Assembly: GCA_947461435.1 (NCBI GenBank)
Contig: CANHLE010000014.1
Location: 1-57,127, forward strand
Direction of reading: 5' to 3'
From: Paracoccaceae bacterium
GTDB taxonomy: Bacteria > Pseudomonadota > Alphaproteobacteria > Rhodobacterales > Rhodobacteraceae
DNA: 57,127 nt
In this document: piece by piece, positions 17,336 through 25,428 of the stretch
Layout: each line of letters begins with the position of its first letter
How positions within the stretch are numbered: the first letter of the stretch is position 1
Notes under the pieces: generated by a model
Told to the model about the DNA's origin: nothing
Database searches by the model: none
What the model saw: only the letters and a program-made list of their open reading frames with translations
Made by a program: the position numbers and the translations under genes

Positions 17336-18127
17336 GTGACGGACCTATTGCAGTTGGTCGTAAGGATCACAACAGCTTCAAATGCGGATGAGGCGTGGAA
17401 ACTTGGAACCGCTTTTTTTGCCAGTCTGGGCTTTCAACGGGTGAACTACGGGTTTACTCGTTTTCGCAGTCTGCGGTCTGTCGGTGATCCAGATGATGCA
17501 CTTTTCCTGTCAACTTGCGATTCTGATTATGTAAATCGATATTTTCGGGGAAAGTTCTTTGCCCGGACGCCGGTCTATCATTGGGCAGAACGGAATGTTG
17601 GGGCTTGTACCTGGGCTTGGGTGAAAGTGGCCGCGCTTGAGGGGCGATTGACCCATGACGAACTGGCATCTGTCAAAGAAAATCAAAGAATTGGTGTCAC
17701 CTCCGGTATTACCATCAGCTTTCCCGAGAACTCGGTAAGATCAAAAGGGGCTTTGGGACTGATTGCCGATATCGGGATGTCAGACCAAGATGTCGAAGAC
17801 ATTTGGGCCAAATCTCGAAACGAGATTGAATCTGTGGCGCAAGTTTTGCATCTGAAGTTGATCCAATTTCCAATCGCGAGTGGTACCCGCCCCCTGACGC
17901 AGCGGCAGCGCGAGGTTCTTGAGTGGGTCGCGGATGGAAAGACATCCCAAGATGTCGCGACCATTTTGGGGATTTCAACGGCCATGATAGAAAAGCACTT
18001 ACGCCTCGCGCGCGAAGTACTTTGTGTTGACACAACCACGCAAGCTGTCGCCAAGGCGGCTCTTTTGAATCTTATTTTCAATTCGGATCCAGAAGGTCAG
18101 GATCGCGTTGCCATCGCGGCTGGGTAG
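17336..18127 (+). CDS. LuxR-family solo regulator with autoinducer-binding-like domain
   Basis: A 263-residue protein starting at GTG 17336 with GGAG 8 bases before it. Residues about 5-170 match the autoinducer-binding fold and about 186-245 form a LuxR HTH (LTQRQREVLEWVADGKTSQDVA). No luxI-type synthase is in the window, so it is a solo. Aligning by spacing to TraR, W57 corresponds to Y65, Y61 to Y69, D70 to T78, P71 to P79 and W85 to W93. The Asp that hydrogen-bonds the lactone amide is thus replaced, and the ligand may not be a standard acyl-homoserine lactone. It lies in the same signalling cluster as the hybrid kinase. Confidence 0.85.
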   Translation: MTDLLQLVVRITTASNADEAWKLGTAFFASLGFQRVNYGFTRFRSLRSVGDPDDALFLSTCDSDYVNRYFRGKFFARTPVYHWAERNVGACTWAWVKVAALEGRLTHDELASVKENQRIGVTSGITISFPENSVRSKGALGLIADIGMSDQDVEDIWAKSRNEIESVAQVLHLKLIQFPIASGTRPLTQRQREVLEWVADGKTSQDVATILGISTAMIEKHLRLAREVLCVDTTTQAVAKAALLNLIFNSDPEGQDRVAIAAG

Positions 18128-18257
18128 GGTTTCCCTTACTTTTGAACGTGGGGCATTTGGGCCAGTATCGCGACGTTCCTAGAGTGGTGGCGAAAGCCAT
18201 AGGAAAGTTAGGCAAGGTCTTGTGCATTTTCACACGCACTTTGCCTAAAGTCGGAAA

Positions 18258-18285
18258 GTGCGGCCTCGTATTCTCGAGGCCGCAC
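18258..18285. terminator. GC-rich hairpin downstream of the LuxR-type gene
   Basis: A perfect 11-bp stem (GTGCGGCCTCG pairing with CGAGGCCGCAC) with a 6-base loop. No T run follows on either strand, so it may be an RNA-stabilising structure or a weak terminator rather than a classical one. Confidence 0.4.
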
Positions 18286-18327
18286 CCCTAATTGCTCTTG
18301 CTCTCATCCCCGTGTGCAAGCGCATGA

Positions 18328-18354
18328 GCGGTGGTTTCTTAGCGAAGCCACCGC
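18328..18354. repeat. Second intergenic hairpin
   Basis: A 10-bp stem with one G-T pair (GCGGTGGTTT with AAGCCACCGC) and a 7-base loop, between the preceding hairpin and the tsf terminator. I cannot assign a function. Confidence 0.4.
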
Positions 18355-18370
18355 CTGTGGGGCCCCAAAA

Positions 18371-18399
18371 ATGAAAAGGGCCGCACGGGTGTGCGGCCC
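18371..18399 (-). terminator. Rho-independent terminator of rpsB-tsf
   Basis: On the minus strand a perfect 9-bp stem (18391-18399 with 18378-18386, 4-base loop) is followed by TTTTCATTTTT. It starts about 20 bases after the tsf stop codon, as expected for the end of the rpsB-tsf transcript. Confidence 0.85.
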
Positions 18400-18421
18400 C
18401 TTCCCCATAAGGTGTTTAAGA

Positions 18422-19318
18422 TCAGCCCTTGACCATGCTCGCGACTTCAGCCGCGAAATCTTCAGCTTTCTTTTCGATGCCTTCGCCGACGGCGAGCCGA
18501 ACAAAACCCACAACTTCCACGCCAGCGTCTTTGGCAGCCTGGCCCACGGTGATATCGGGGTTGATCACGAATTGTTGGTTCAGCAAGGTCACTTCGCTGA
18601 GGAACTTTTTCATCCGACCCGGAATGATGTTGTTCTGAATGACAGCTTCACGCTTGGGTTTTGCCGAAGCGGCATTTTCTTCCAGCGCCTTGGATGTTTG
18701 CACCGCCAATTCACGTTCGATGACAGATTGATCCATCTCCGCCTCCGACAGCGCCATCGGCGATGTGGCAGCGACGTGCATCGCGATCTGTTTTGCGATG
18801 CCGTTATCGGTTCCCTTTACAGCAACAAGAACGCCAATACGGCCAAGGCCGTCTGCCGCAGCGGTGTGAATATAAGACGCAACAGAATCACCTTCGATCG
18901 ATGCCATGCGGCGCAGGGTGATATTCTCACCAATCAAGGCAACCGCATCCAGAACCTGATCTGCGCCCGTCTTGCCGCCCATATCCATGCTGCGCAAAGC
19001 GTCGATATCAGACGCCTTCAGGGCAGATGTGGTCAGACCCCGAACAAGTGTTTGAAAATCGGCGTTTTTTGCCACAAAATCGGTTTCCGAGTTCACTTCA
19101 ACGGCAACGCCGCGTCCGCCAGAAACGGCAACGCCAACCAAACCTTCAGCAGCCACGCGGTCTGCCTTTTTTGCGGCCTTTGCCAGGCCCTTGGTGCGCA
19201 ACCAATCAACGGCTGCCTCCATGTCGCCGTCTGTTTCGGTCAACGCCTTCTTTGCATCCATCATGCCTGCGCCAGTGGAATCGCGCAGGTCTTTCACCAT
19301 CGCTGCTGTGATGTTCAT
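18422..19318 (-). CDS. tsf: Translation elongation factor Ts
   Basis: A 298-residue EF-Ts. It starts [23 protein letters not shown], the conserved UBA-like N-terminal domain. The following core has [19 protein letters not shown] (the TDFV motif that disrupts the Mg site of EF-Tu) and [10 protein letters not shown], and it ends with [12 protein letters not shown]. It recycles EF-Tu-GDP to EF-Tu-GTP. It lies 74 bases after rpsB in the same transcript. The ribosome-binding leader AGGAATATGACATG is identical to that of rpsB. Confidence 0.97.
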   Translation of the reverse strand: MNITAAMVKDLRDSTGAGMMDAKKALTETDGDMEAAVDWLRTKGLAKAAKKADRVAAEGLVGVAVSGGRGVAVEVNSETDFVAKNADFQTLVRGLTTSALKASDIDALRSMDMGGKTGADQVLDAVALIGENITLRRMASIEGDSVASYIHTAAADGLGRIGVLVAVKGTDNGIAKQIAMHVAATSPMALSEAEMDQSVIERELAVQTSKALEENAASAKPKREAVIQNNIIPGRMKKFLSEVTLLNQQFVINPDITVGQAAKDAGVEVVGFVRLAVGEGIEKKAEDFAAEVASMVKG

Positions 19319-19344
19319 GTCATATTCCTCAAGATTTGGGTGAC

Positions 19345-19369
19345 CCCGGCGGACCCTATCGCCGCCGGG
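19345..19369 (-). repeat. Intercistronic hairpin between rpsB and tsf
   Basis: An 8-bp stem (CCCGGCGG with CCGCCGGG, 9-base loop) lies in the 74-base rpsB-tsf gap and has no T run. It may set the ratio of the two mRNAs or protect the upstream part from decay. Confidence 0.5.
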
Positions 19370-19392
19370 TTACACTTTTGCGTCAAAAGGCC

Positions 19393-20148
19393 TTAAGCCT
19401 CGACAGCTTCTTCAACAGGTGTTTCGTCCAACGCGCCAAGATCCACGCCTGCGGCGCCCATCTGAGCGGACATGCCGTCCAAAGCCGCGCGTGCGATCAG
19501 ATCGCAGTACAAGGCAATCGCGCGGGCCGCGTCGTCGTTGCCCGGGATCACATACTCAACACCCTTGGGAGAGTTGTTGGTGTCCACGATACCGACAACG
19601 GGAATACCCAGCTTTTGCGCTTCAAGAATGGCCAAGCCTTCTTTGCCCACGTCGATCACAAACAGCAAATCCGGGGTTCCGCCCATCTCACGGATACCGC
19701 CCAAGGAAGCTTGCAGCTTGCCTTGATCGCGTTCCATATTCAGGCGCTCTTTTTTGGTCATGCCTTCAGCACCGGCAGCCAAAAGCTCGTCGATTTGCTT
19801 CAAGCGCTGGATTGACTGGGAAATGGTTTTCCAGTTGGTCAAGGTGCCACCCAACCAGCGGTGGTTCATGTAGAATTGGGCACATTTTTCAGCGGCTTCT
19901 GCGACTGGCTTTTGCGCCTGACGCTTTGTACCGACGAACAGAATGCGGCCGCCCTTGGCGACGGTGTCGCGGACAACCTTCAATGCTGCATCGAGCATTG
20001 GGACGGTTTGCGTCAGATCAAGAATGTGGATGCCATTGCGATCCCCGTAAATGAACTCTCCCATGCGGGGGTTCCAACGTTGGGTCTGGTGGCCATAGTG
20101 AACGCCAGCTTCAAGCAACTGACGCATGGAAAACTCTGGAAGAGCCAT
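19393..20148 (-). CDS. rpsB: 30S ribosomal protein S2
   Basis: A 251-residue S2. It shows [65 protein letters not shown] and the C-terminal [12 protein letters not shown] and [11 protein letters not shown] segments. The acidic C-terminal tail is usual in alphaproteobacteria. AGGA precedes the ATG by 7 bases. It is the first gene of rpsB-tsf, with a leader of up to 250 bases upstream. Confidence 0.98.
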   Translation of the reverse strand: MALPEFSMRQLLEAGVHYGHQTQRWNPRMGEFIYGDRNGIHILDLTQTVPMLDAALKVVRDTVAKGGRILFVGTKRQAQKPVAEAAEKCAQFYMNHRWLGGTLTNWKTISQSIQRLKQIDELLAAGAEGMTKKERLNMERDQGKLQASLGGIREMGGTPDLLFVIDVGKEGLAILEAQKLGIPVVGIVDTNNSPKGVEYVIPGNDDAARAIALYCDLIARAALDGMSAQMGAAGVDLGALDETPVEEAVEA

Positions 20149-20395
20149 GTCATATTCCTTTCCGGTTTAAACCTTGGCAAAGCTGTCTCAGGGCATGGGC
20201 CCCAACCGGCGGACGTCGCGGGATTTCTCCCCGTTCGGCCCAAGCTTCGCCTGTGAAGTGCGCTTCCTTTAGACGGTCCTTACGCCCCGAGCAAGGCCCC
20301 CTCCCCCTAAATTTGGAACGAAAAGGGCCAATTTCCGCTGATATTGTCGGTTTTTTGGGTTCGAACATCCCTTGCGCCCGTTCCAAGCTTGGGCG
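20149..20395. promoter_or_regulatory. Divergent gap: rpsB leader/promoter and psuK promoter
   Basis: This 247-base gap has no convincing reading frame. Its rpsB-proximal part is GC-rich and likely forms the structured 5' leader of rpsB mRNA, which in other bacteria mediates autoregulation by S2. I cannot define the fold by eye. Confidence 0.4.
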
Positions 20396-21307
20396 ATGAC
20401 TAATCGCATGACATCGATTACTTCTGACATCTTGTGCATCGGTTCGGTCTTGTGGGACATTATCGGCCGATCTCCGACCTCGATGCGACTGGGCTCTGAC
20501 GTACCGGGCCGGATATCGCGGCTGCCGGGCGGCGTTGCGATGAACATTTCCATTACACTGGCCCGGTTTGGCGCGCGCCCTGCCCTGCTCACCTCTATCG
20601 GCCGCGACCCTGAGGGGGATGATCTGATTGCCGCCTGTGAGCGTTTGGGATTGATCACAGAACATGTCTACCGGTCTGATGACCTGCCAACGGACAGATA
20701 TATGGCGATAGAAGGCGCAGGTGGCTTGATTGCAGCCATCGCCGACGCCCATTCGTTAGAGGCCGCCGGCGACAAGATTTTGCGCCCTCTGGCAGATGGC
20801 AGGTTGGGCACGGGCGAGCGGCCATGGACGGGTGCCATTGCCTTGGACGGCAATTTGACCGAACACCTTTTGGCCCAGATTTCATCTTCGCCCCTGTTCG
20901 CCAAGGCTGACCTGCGTGTTGCCCCCGCCTCTCCGGGGAAGGCAGAGCGGCTATTGCCACTGCTGACCCAACCCAACGCGACCCTTTATGTGAACTTGGA
21001 AGAAGCCAATATTCTGACGCGGCGCGCTGCACAAACGGCCCCTGAGGCCGCCCAGCACCTTCTTGATCGGGGCGCTGCCCGTGTTTTGGTCACCAACGGC
21101 GGTAAGCATTGCGCCGATGGGACAAAGGACAAAGGCGTTATTTCCGATTCCCCGCCGCCCGTCATGGTCGCGCGGGTCACCGGGGCTGGCGATACCTTTA
21201 TGGCGGCCCATATCATGGCCGAACGGCGCGGCGAAGACCGCAGGCTCGCGCTCGCGTCCGCCCTTCGTGCTGCGGCAACATATGTTTCTGGAGAAATCGG
21301 ATCGTGA
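20396..21307 (+). CDS. psuK: PfkB-family carbohydrate kinase, probable pseudouridine kinase
   Basis: A 303-residue ribokinase-like protein. It shows ILCIGSVLWDIIG, the GG-containing substrate motif SRLPGGVAMNISITLAR, LYVNLEEANI, and the C-terminal signature VTGAGDTFMAAH with the catalytic Asp. It directly overlaps psuG (GTGA), and kinase plus glycosidase act in sequence on pseudouridine: phosphorylation to PsiMP, then cleavage. The specific substrate is inferred from this pairing. The start is uncertain: ATG 20396 and ATG 20408 are both possible and neither has a strong ribosome-binding site. Confidence 0.85.
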   Translation: MTNRMTSITSDILCIGSVLWDIIGRSPTSMRLGSDVPGRISRLPGGVAMNISITLARFGARPALLTSIGRDPEGDDLIAACERLGLITEHVYRSDDLPTDRYMAIEGAGGLIAAIADAHSLEAAGDKILRPLADGRLGTGERPWTGAIALDGNLTEHLLAQISSSPLFAKADLRVAPASPGKAERLLPLLTQPNATLYVNLEEANILTRRAAQTAPEAAQHLLDRGAARVLVTNGGKHCADGTKDKGVISDSPPPVMVARVTGAGDTFMAAHIMAERRGEDRRLALASALRAAATYVSGEIGS

Positions 21308-22218
21308 CTTTGCCCCTGTATTTCTCTCCCGAAGTGGCCGAAGCGCGAGCGAACGGTCAGCCCATCGTCGCGCTTGAATCCACGATCATTACGCATGGCA
21401 TGCCGTTTCCGCAAAACGTGCAAACAGCCCGCCGCGTTGAGGCAGAGGTGCGTTCGTGCGGGGCAACACCCGCCACGATGGCCCTGATGGGCGGACGTAT
21501 TCACGTCGGGCTGACATCGGATGAATTGGACGCTCTTGGTCAATCAAAGGATGCCGCCAAGATATCGCGGGCTGATCTTGCGGCCTGTCTGATTTCGGGC
21601 AGAACGGGCGCCACCACGGTCGCCGCAACGATGATTTGCGCCCATCTTGCGGATATTTCCGTTTTTGCCACCGGCGGCATCGGCGGGGTGCATAGAGGAG
21701 CCGAAAGCAGCTTTGATATTTCGGCAGACCTGACGGAACTTGCCGCGACCCCTGTCACGGTTGTTGCGGCTGGGGCCAAGGCGATCCTGGATCTTCCCAA
21801 AACCCTTGAATATCTGGAAACCTTGGGTGTGCCGGTCATCGCTTTCGGTCAGGATGACTTTCCGGCGTTCTGGTCGCGCCAGTCGGGGCTGCGCGCGCCG
21901 CTGCGCATGGATACCGCGGCTGAAATTGCGGCTGCGCAATTGATGCGAACAGCATTGGGAATACCCGGCGGACAATTGGTTGCGAACCCGATCCCCCTGC
22001 ACGCCGAAATTCGGCGCGAGACGATCATGCCCGTCGTTGAACAGGCCCTACGCGATGCGCAAAGTAACGGTGTGGCGGCCAAGGCCGTGACCCCGTTCTT
22101 GCTTCAACGGATCTTTGAATTGACCAAGGGTGCCTCTTTGGTTGCGAATGTCGAACTTGTGCTGAACAATGCACGCCTTGGTGCGGCCATAGCCATCGAA
22201 ATTGCGAAACAAAAATAG
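21304..22218 (+). CDS. psuG: Pseudouridine-5'-phosphate glycosidase
   Basis: A 304-residue PsuG starting at GTG 21304, inside the GTGA overlap with psuK. It shows the family motifs VALESTIITHGMP (with the catalytic Glu), PATMALMGGRIHVGL, the KISRADLA lysine, GATTVAATM, FATGGIGGVHRG and the SFDISADLTEL segment, then NPIPLHAEI. It cleaves pseudouridine 5'-phosphate to uracil and ribose 5-phosphate. Length and motifs are complete. No dedicated nucleoside transporter is adjacent. Confidence 0.95.
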   Translation: MTLPLYFSPEVAEARANGQPIVALESTIITHGMPFPQNVQTARRVEAEVRSCGATPATMALMGGRIHVGLTSDELDALGQSKDAAKISRADLAACLISGRTGATTVAATMICAHLADISVFATGGIGGVHRGAESSFDISADLTELAATPVTVVAAGAKAILDLPKTLEYLETLGVPVIAFGQDDFPAFWSRQSGLRAPLRMDTAAEIAAAQLMRTALGIPGGQLVANPIPLHAEIRRETIMPVVEQALRDAQSNGVAAKAVTPFLLQRIFELTKGASLVANVELVLNNARLGAAIAIEIAKQK

Positions 22219-22345
22219 TCAGATCTGCGAACGGCAGACGCCAGTTGTGACGCCGCTGGTCGGGTGCTGCGGTCTTGTGATCTGCCTTCTTGTATCCCCG
22301 CAGCCCAAAGCCTAAAACAACTGATACAGTCAATCGGGAACCAAA

Positions 22346-23041
22346 ATGTCAGAAATCGACCCCACTCGGCGCTCTATATTTGGGGCTTTTCGGTCGTCGT
22401 TTCTGACCGGACTGGTCGTTGTATTGCCGGTGGGTCTGACCATTTATGTGGTTTGGGGCGTCATTGGATATATTGACGGTTGGATTTTGCCGCTGATCCC
22501 TACGTCGTATCAGCCCGAAGCCTTGATGCATCGTGTCTTTGGCCCGCAGTCAAATTTTCCGGTGCGCGGCGTCGGGGTTTTGGTGTTCCTGTTCTTCACC
22601 GCCTTCGTTGGCTGGCTTGCGCGCGGGCTTATTGGACGCACCATTATGCGCCGTGCCGAAGGGCTGGTCGACCGTGTGCCACTGGTTCGGTCCGTCTATT
22701 CGGGTGTGAAACAAATCACCGAAACGTTCTTTACCAAGACCGAAAAAAGCTTTGACCGGACCTGTCTGGTGGAATTTCCTCGGCCCGGTTATTGGGCCAT
22801 GGGAATGGTTGCGACCAGTCCCAAAGGAGAAATCGCGGCAAAACTGCCCAAAAGCGACGGCATGGTGGCCGTATTTATTGGACTGACGCCGATGACCTCG
22901 GGCTTTTTGGTCTTTGTCCCCGAGAAAGACGTTATCTTCCTTGATATGCGCGCGGACGATGTTGTGAAACTGATTGTATCGGCCGGTCTTGTCTATCCGG
23001 TTCAAAAAGATCAGATCGCCGCCGCGATTGCGGCAAGGTAG
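22346..23041 (+). CDS. DUF502 family membrane protein
   Basis: A 231-residue protein with two strong membrane segments near 15-38 (FLTGLVVVLPVGLTIYVVWGV) and 75-95 (VGVLVFLFFTAFVGWLARGL). A soluble C-terminal half carries the family-typical VYSGVKQI, GYWAMGMVA, GLTPMTSGFLVFVPEKDV and the final LIVSAGLV. Its function is unknown in bacteria. It lies 127 bases after psuG and is convergent with the dehydrogenase gene. Confidence 0.88.
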   Translation: MSEIDPTRRSIFGAFRSSFLTGLVVVLPVGLTIYVVWGVIGYIDGWILPLIPTSYQPEALMHRVFGPQSNFPVRGVGVLVFLFFTAFVGWLARGLIGRTIMRRAEGLVDRVPLVRSVYSGVKQITETFFTKTEKSFDRTCLVEFPRPGYWAMGMVATSPKGEIAAKLPKSDGMVAVFIGLTPMTSGFLVFVPEKDVIFLDMRADDVVKLIVSAGLVYPVQKDQIAAAIAAR

Positions 23042-23147
23042 GCTTTCTAATCGTTTGGCCAAATTGAGCTTTTAATCCAGCCTTCGAAGCGTTGACCTTC
23101 GCCGCACGGAGATTGAACCATTTTGCACATAAACATCGCGGTGCCGC

Positions 23148-23933
23148 TCACATCGCGGTCCAGCCCCCATCAATCGAAATCGTGGTCCCCGTCACCTGAT
23201 CAGCAGCGGGCGAGGACAGATACACCACCGTCCCCCCGATTTGTTCCACTGTCGCAAATTGGCGGGACGGTTGGCGCAGCAGCATGACGTCGCGGATCAC
23301 GGTTTCTCTGTCCATTCCATGCACCTTCATCTGATCAGGGATCTGCGCCTCGACCAACGGGGTCAAAACGTATCCCGGACAAATGGCGTTGCAGGTGATC
23401 CCCTGCCCCGCCGTTTCGAGGGCGATGGTTTTTGATAAGCCCACCACGCCATGCTTGGCCGCGATATAAGCTGATTTAAAGGGTGACGCAGTCAACCCGT
23501 GTGCAGAAGCGATGTTGATCACCCTGCCCCATCCCCTGTCTCGCATTCCCGGCAAAGCGGCCGCAGAGGTGTGAAACGCCGAGGATAGGTTGATCGCAAG
23601 GATCTGGTCCCACTTTTCAACCGGAAACTCTTCAACAGGGGCGACAAATTGAATGCCTGCGTTGTTTACCAGAATGTCGCAGCCCCCTGCGACTTGGATC
23701 AAGGATCGGCAGTCAGCGCCTTTTGACATGTCTGCACAAATGTACCGAACGGAAACGCCATGTGCCGCTGCCAAGGACGCGGCAAGGGCATGATCTTCGT
23801 CACGATCGGTGAAGCTGTTAAGAACAATGTCAGCCCCTGCCTTGGCCAATTCAATTGCGACCCCAAGGCCGATGCCAGAGTTGGACCCGGTGATGACCGC
23901 AGACTTCCCATGCAGTTGCCGATCAGATGACAT
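23148..23933 (-). CDS. bdhA: D-3-hydroxybutyrate dehydrogenase (SDR family)
   Basis: A 261-residue short-chain dehydrogenase. It shows TGSNSGIGLG (NAD binding), NNAGIQF, catalytic Ser in INIASAHG, and Tyr/Lys in SAYIAAKHG. The segments HGLTASPFKSAY, NAICPGYVLTPLVEAQI and LLRQPSRQFATVEQIG are characteristic of 3-hydroxybutyrate dehydrogenases, which interconvert 3-hydroxybutyrate and acetoacetate in polyhydroxybutyrate use. ATG 23933 is chosen over an upstream TTG at 23945 because GGAG lies about 7 bases before it. Confidence 0.9.
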   Translation of the reverse strand: MSSDRQLHGKSAVITGSNSGIGLGVAIELAKAGADIVLNSFTDRDEDHALAASLAAAHGVSVRYICADMSKGADCRSLIQVAGGCDILVNNAGIQFVAPVEEFPVEKWDQILAINLSSAFHTSAAALPGMRDRGWGRVINIASAHGLTASPFKSAYIAAKHGVVGLSKTIALETAGQGITCNAICPGYVLTPLVEAQIPDQMKVHGMDRETVIRDVMLLRQPSRQFATVEQIGGTVVYLSSPAADQVTGTTISIDGGWTAM

Positions 23934-23993
23934 AGAACACTCCAATTACCATGAAGTGAAACCTTAGCGCAGGCCCGCCATAAACAGAAGGCA

Positions 23994-25172
23994 TCAGGCC
24001 GCGAGGGCGCTATGATAATCCTCAAAGGGCACCAGAAGCGATGCCTTCGATCCCAACTGTGCCCGCAACAAGGCCTTGGCTTCTGGTACGGTCAATAGGG
24101 GCCGATAACTTTGCATTTTCAGCATCGCGCAATTGCCCACCGCATTAAGATTCAAGCTTCGGCCTAGGCCTTTTCGTGTTTGTGTTCCCAGAAATAAGCT
24201 TTCGGCGGCAATTCCGTTTGCGCAGACCACTTCATGGTCGTCAAACAGCAGGTTATACATGGGGCGCGCGTCAACCAACGTCGCCCCAAAGCTTAAAAAC
24301 ACGGACGCAGGAACCAAAACCTCATAGCTGTCAAACCAAAGCAGGCACAAGGGACCGGCCACCAGAAGACGATGCTGAAGCGACAAATACAGACCCTCTA
24401 CAAGCACCATCTGCGAGTCCGCGTCGCTGCAGACAAGCCTGCGCAGGGGTTTGAAACGGCCGTCGTGTGTCAAGACAAGATCGCCTTGAGCCAAGGATTC
24501 GATCCTGCGCTGCCCAGTGGCCGTGGCAATCAACGTTCCCTCGGCAAAACACAAAACGGCGTTTGAGAGGGTGTTAACCGCAAAGGCTTCCCAACCTGAA
24601 GCAGACTCGTTCAAGGTTCCCATCGGAACTGAATAATACTGAACGGTTCCTTCCCCATAGGTATAGCTGAAGCCTGTGGTCAATTTCCCTTCGGCGCCTG
24701 CAGGTGTGGCCAGAACGATGGCATCAGGTGGCAGCGTTTCGGTTACGATGGACGCGGCGGAAGATGGTTTTTGACCATCGAGTGTGGCGTCATTTACCCC
24801 CTCCATCGGACCGGAAGAGAGGGCAAGTTCCCCCGCCTTGGTCAGGTCGATGTCATAAACCGGTTCCGAATACACCTTAAGGTTGGTTCCTGGCAGAATT
24901 GCGGTGGGGTTTTGCGTGGCGGCGGAACTGTCGAAGATGACAAGGTTCATGCCAGATTTTACGGCCGCGGTTATGGAAGGTACTGCCGACACAAACTCGT
25001 CAGTGTACCGCGCACCACTGTCGTTCCAGACATAAAGGACATCGATACGTGCCAACACATCGGGCGAGAAATCCGTAATGCACAAGGGTTCGTTGCCAGA
25101 CATTTTGATGTCATCGGCTTGGGCATCGATGCCCTGACCATCCGATACGGAGTAATACCCAACAAGTGCCAT
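23994..25172 (-). CDS. Hint-domain (Hedgehog/intein-like) protein
   Basis: A 392-residue protein. The N-terminal ~200 residues (ALVGYYSVSDG, IDVLYVWNDSG, SGMNLVIFDSS, YGEGTVQYYSVPMG) look like a class I amidotransferase/ThuA-like fold. From C208 a Hint_2 domain follows: CFAEGTLIATATGQR, LAQGDLVLTHDGRFKPLRR, QHRLLV and LVDARPMYNLLFDDHEVV. Such Hint modules are common at the C-terminus of secreted or surface proteins in Rhodobacteraceae and may self-cleave at the cysteine. No signal peptide is clear. The start (ATG 25172) is set by homology of the N-terminal strand; there is no strong ribosome-binding site, and the frame remains open to 25256. Confidence 0.8.
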   Translation of the reverse strand: MALVGYYSVSDGQGIDAQADDIKMSGNEPLCITDFSPDVLARIDVLYVWNDSGARYTDEFVSAVPSITAAVKSGMNLVIFDSSAATQNPTAILPGTNLKVYSEPVYDIDLTKAGELALSSGPMEGVNDATLDGQKPSSAASIVTETLPPDAIVLATPAGAEGKLTTGFSYTYGEGTVQYYSVPMGTLNESASGWEAFAVNTLSNAVLCFAEGTLIATATGQRRIESLAQGDLVLTHDGRFKPLRRLVCSDADSQMVLVEGLYLSLQHRLLVAGPLCLLWFDSYEVLVPASVFLSFGATLVDARPMYNLLFDDHEVVCANGIAAESLFLGTQTRKGLGRSLNLNAVGNCAMLKMQSYRPLLTVPEAKALLRAQLGSKASLLVPFEDYHSALAA

Positions 25173-25238
25173 ACAAACCACCACATACGAACGGAACGGG
25201 CAGTATCCTTTCGAATAGTGGCGAAAGCGTGAAGCGCC

Positions 25239-25268
25239 AAAAAAAAACGCCAGCACAAGGCTGGCGTT
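25239..25268 (-). terminator. Strong rho-independent terminator on the minus strand
   Basis: Stem 25260-25268 pairs with 25246-25254 (9 bp, 5-base loop), and the minus strand then reads a run of nine T (25239-25247). No annotated minus-strand gene lies upstream of it, so it needs its own transcript. Confidence 0.85.
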
Positions 25269-25315
25269 CAGTTATTGAGGCAGGTTTCATACAGGCAAGA
25301 AACCTATCGAGCAGT
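25239..25315 (-). ncRNA. Candidate small RNA (or attenuated leader) upstream of the Hint gene
   Basis: A sigma-70-like promoter (next entry), a stem-loop of 7 bp (25282-25288 with 25299-25305, 10-base loop), a short single-stranded stretch, and a perfect 9-bp terminator hairpin followed by nine T residues on the minus strand define a transcript of about 77 bases. It contains no plausible reading frame. The T-rich 3' end and upstream hairpin resemble Hfq-bound small RNAs. As the Hint gene starts 67 bases downstream, it could alternatively be an attenuated 5' leader. The identity is not recognised. Confidence 0.6.
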
Positions 25316-25321
25316 GAGTCC

Positions 25322-25350
25322 CTTATAGCCTTCCCCGAAGCGCTCTCCAA
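25322..25350 (-). promoter_or_regulatory. Promoter of the candidate small RNA
   Basis: On the minus strand TTGGAG (25350-25345) and TATAAG (25327-25322) are exactly 17 bases apart. The predicted start is near 25315. Confidence 0.6.
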
Positions 25351-25428
25351 GTTAAAAGTTTGAAATGCCCGCAAAGCCCCCTTAGGCTAAGCGTCATGTA
25401 GGACCCAAACAGAAGGATTGTCGCCGGA

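Noticed and set aside
18314-19396. 360-codon open frame antisense to tsf
   Set aside because: It runs through the tsf terminator hairpins and mirrors an essential gene; the product is histidine/arginine-rich noise.
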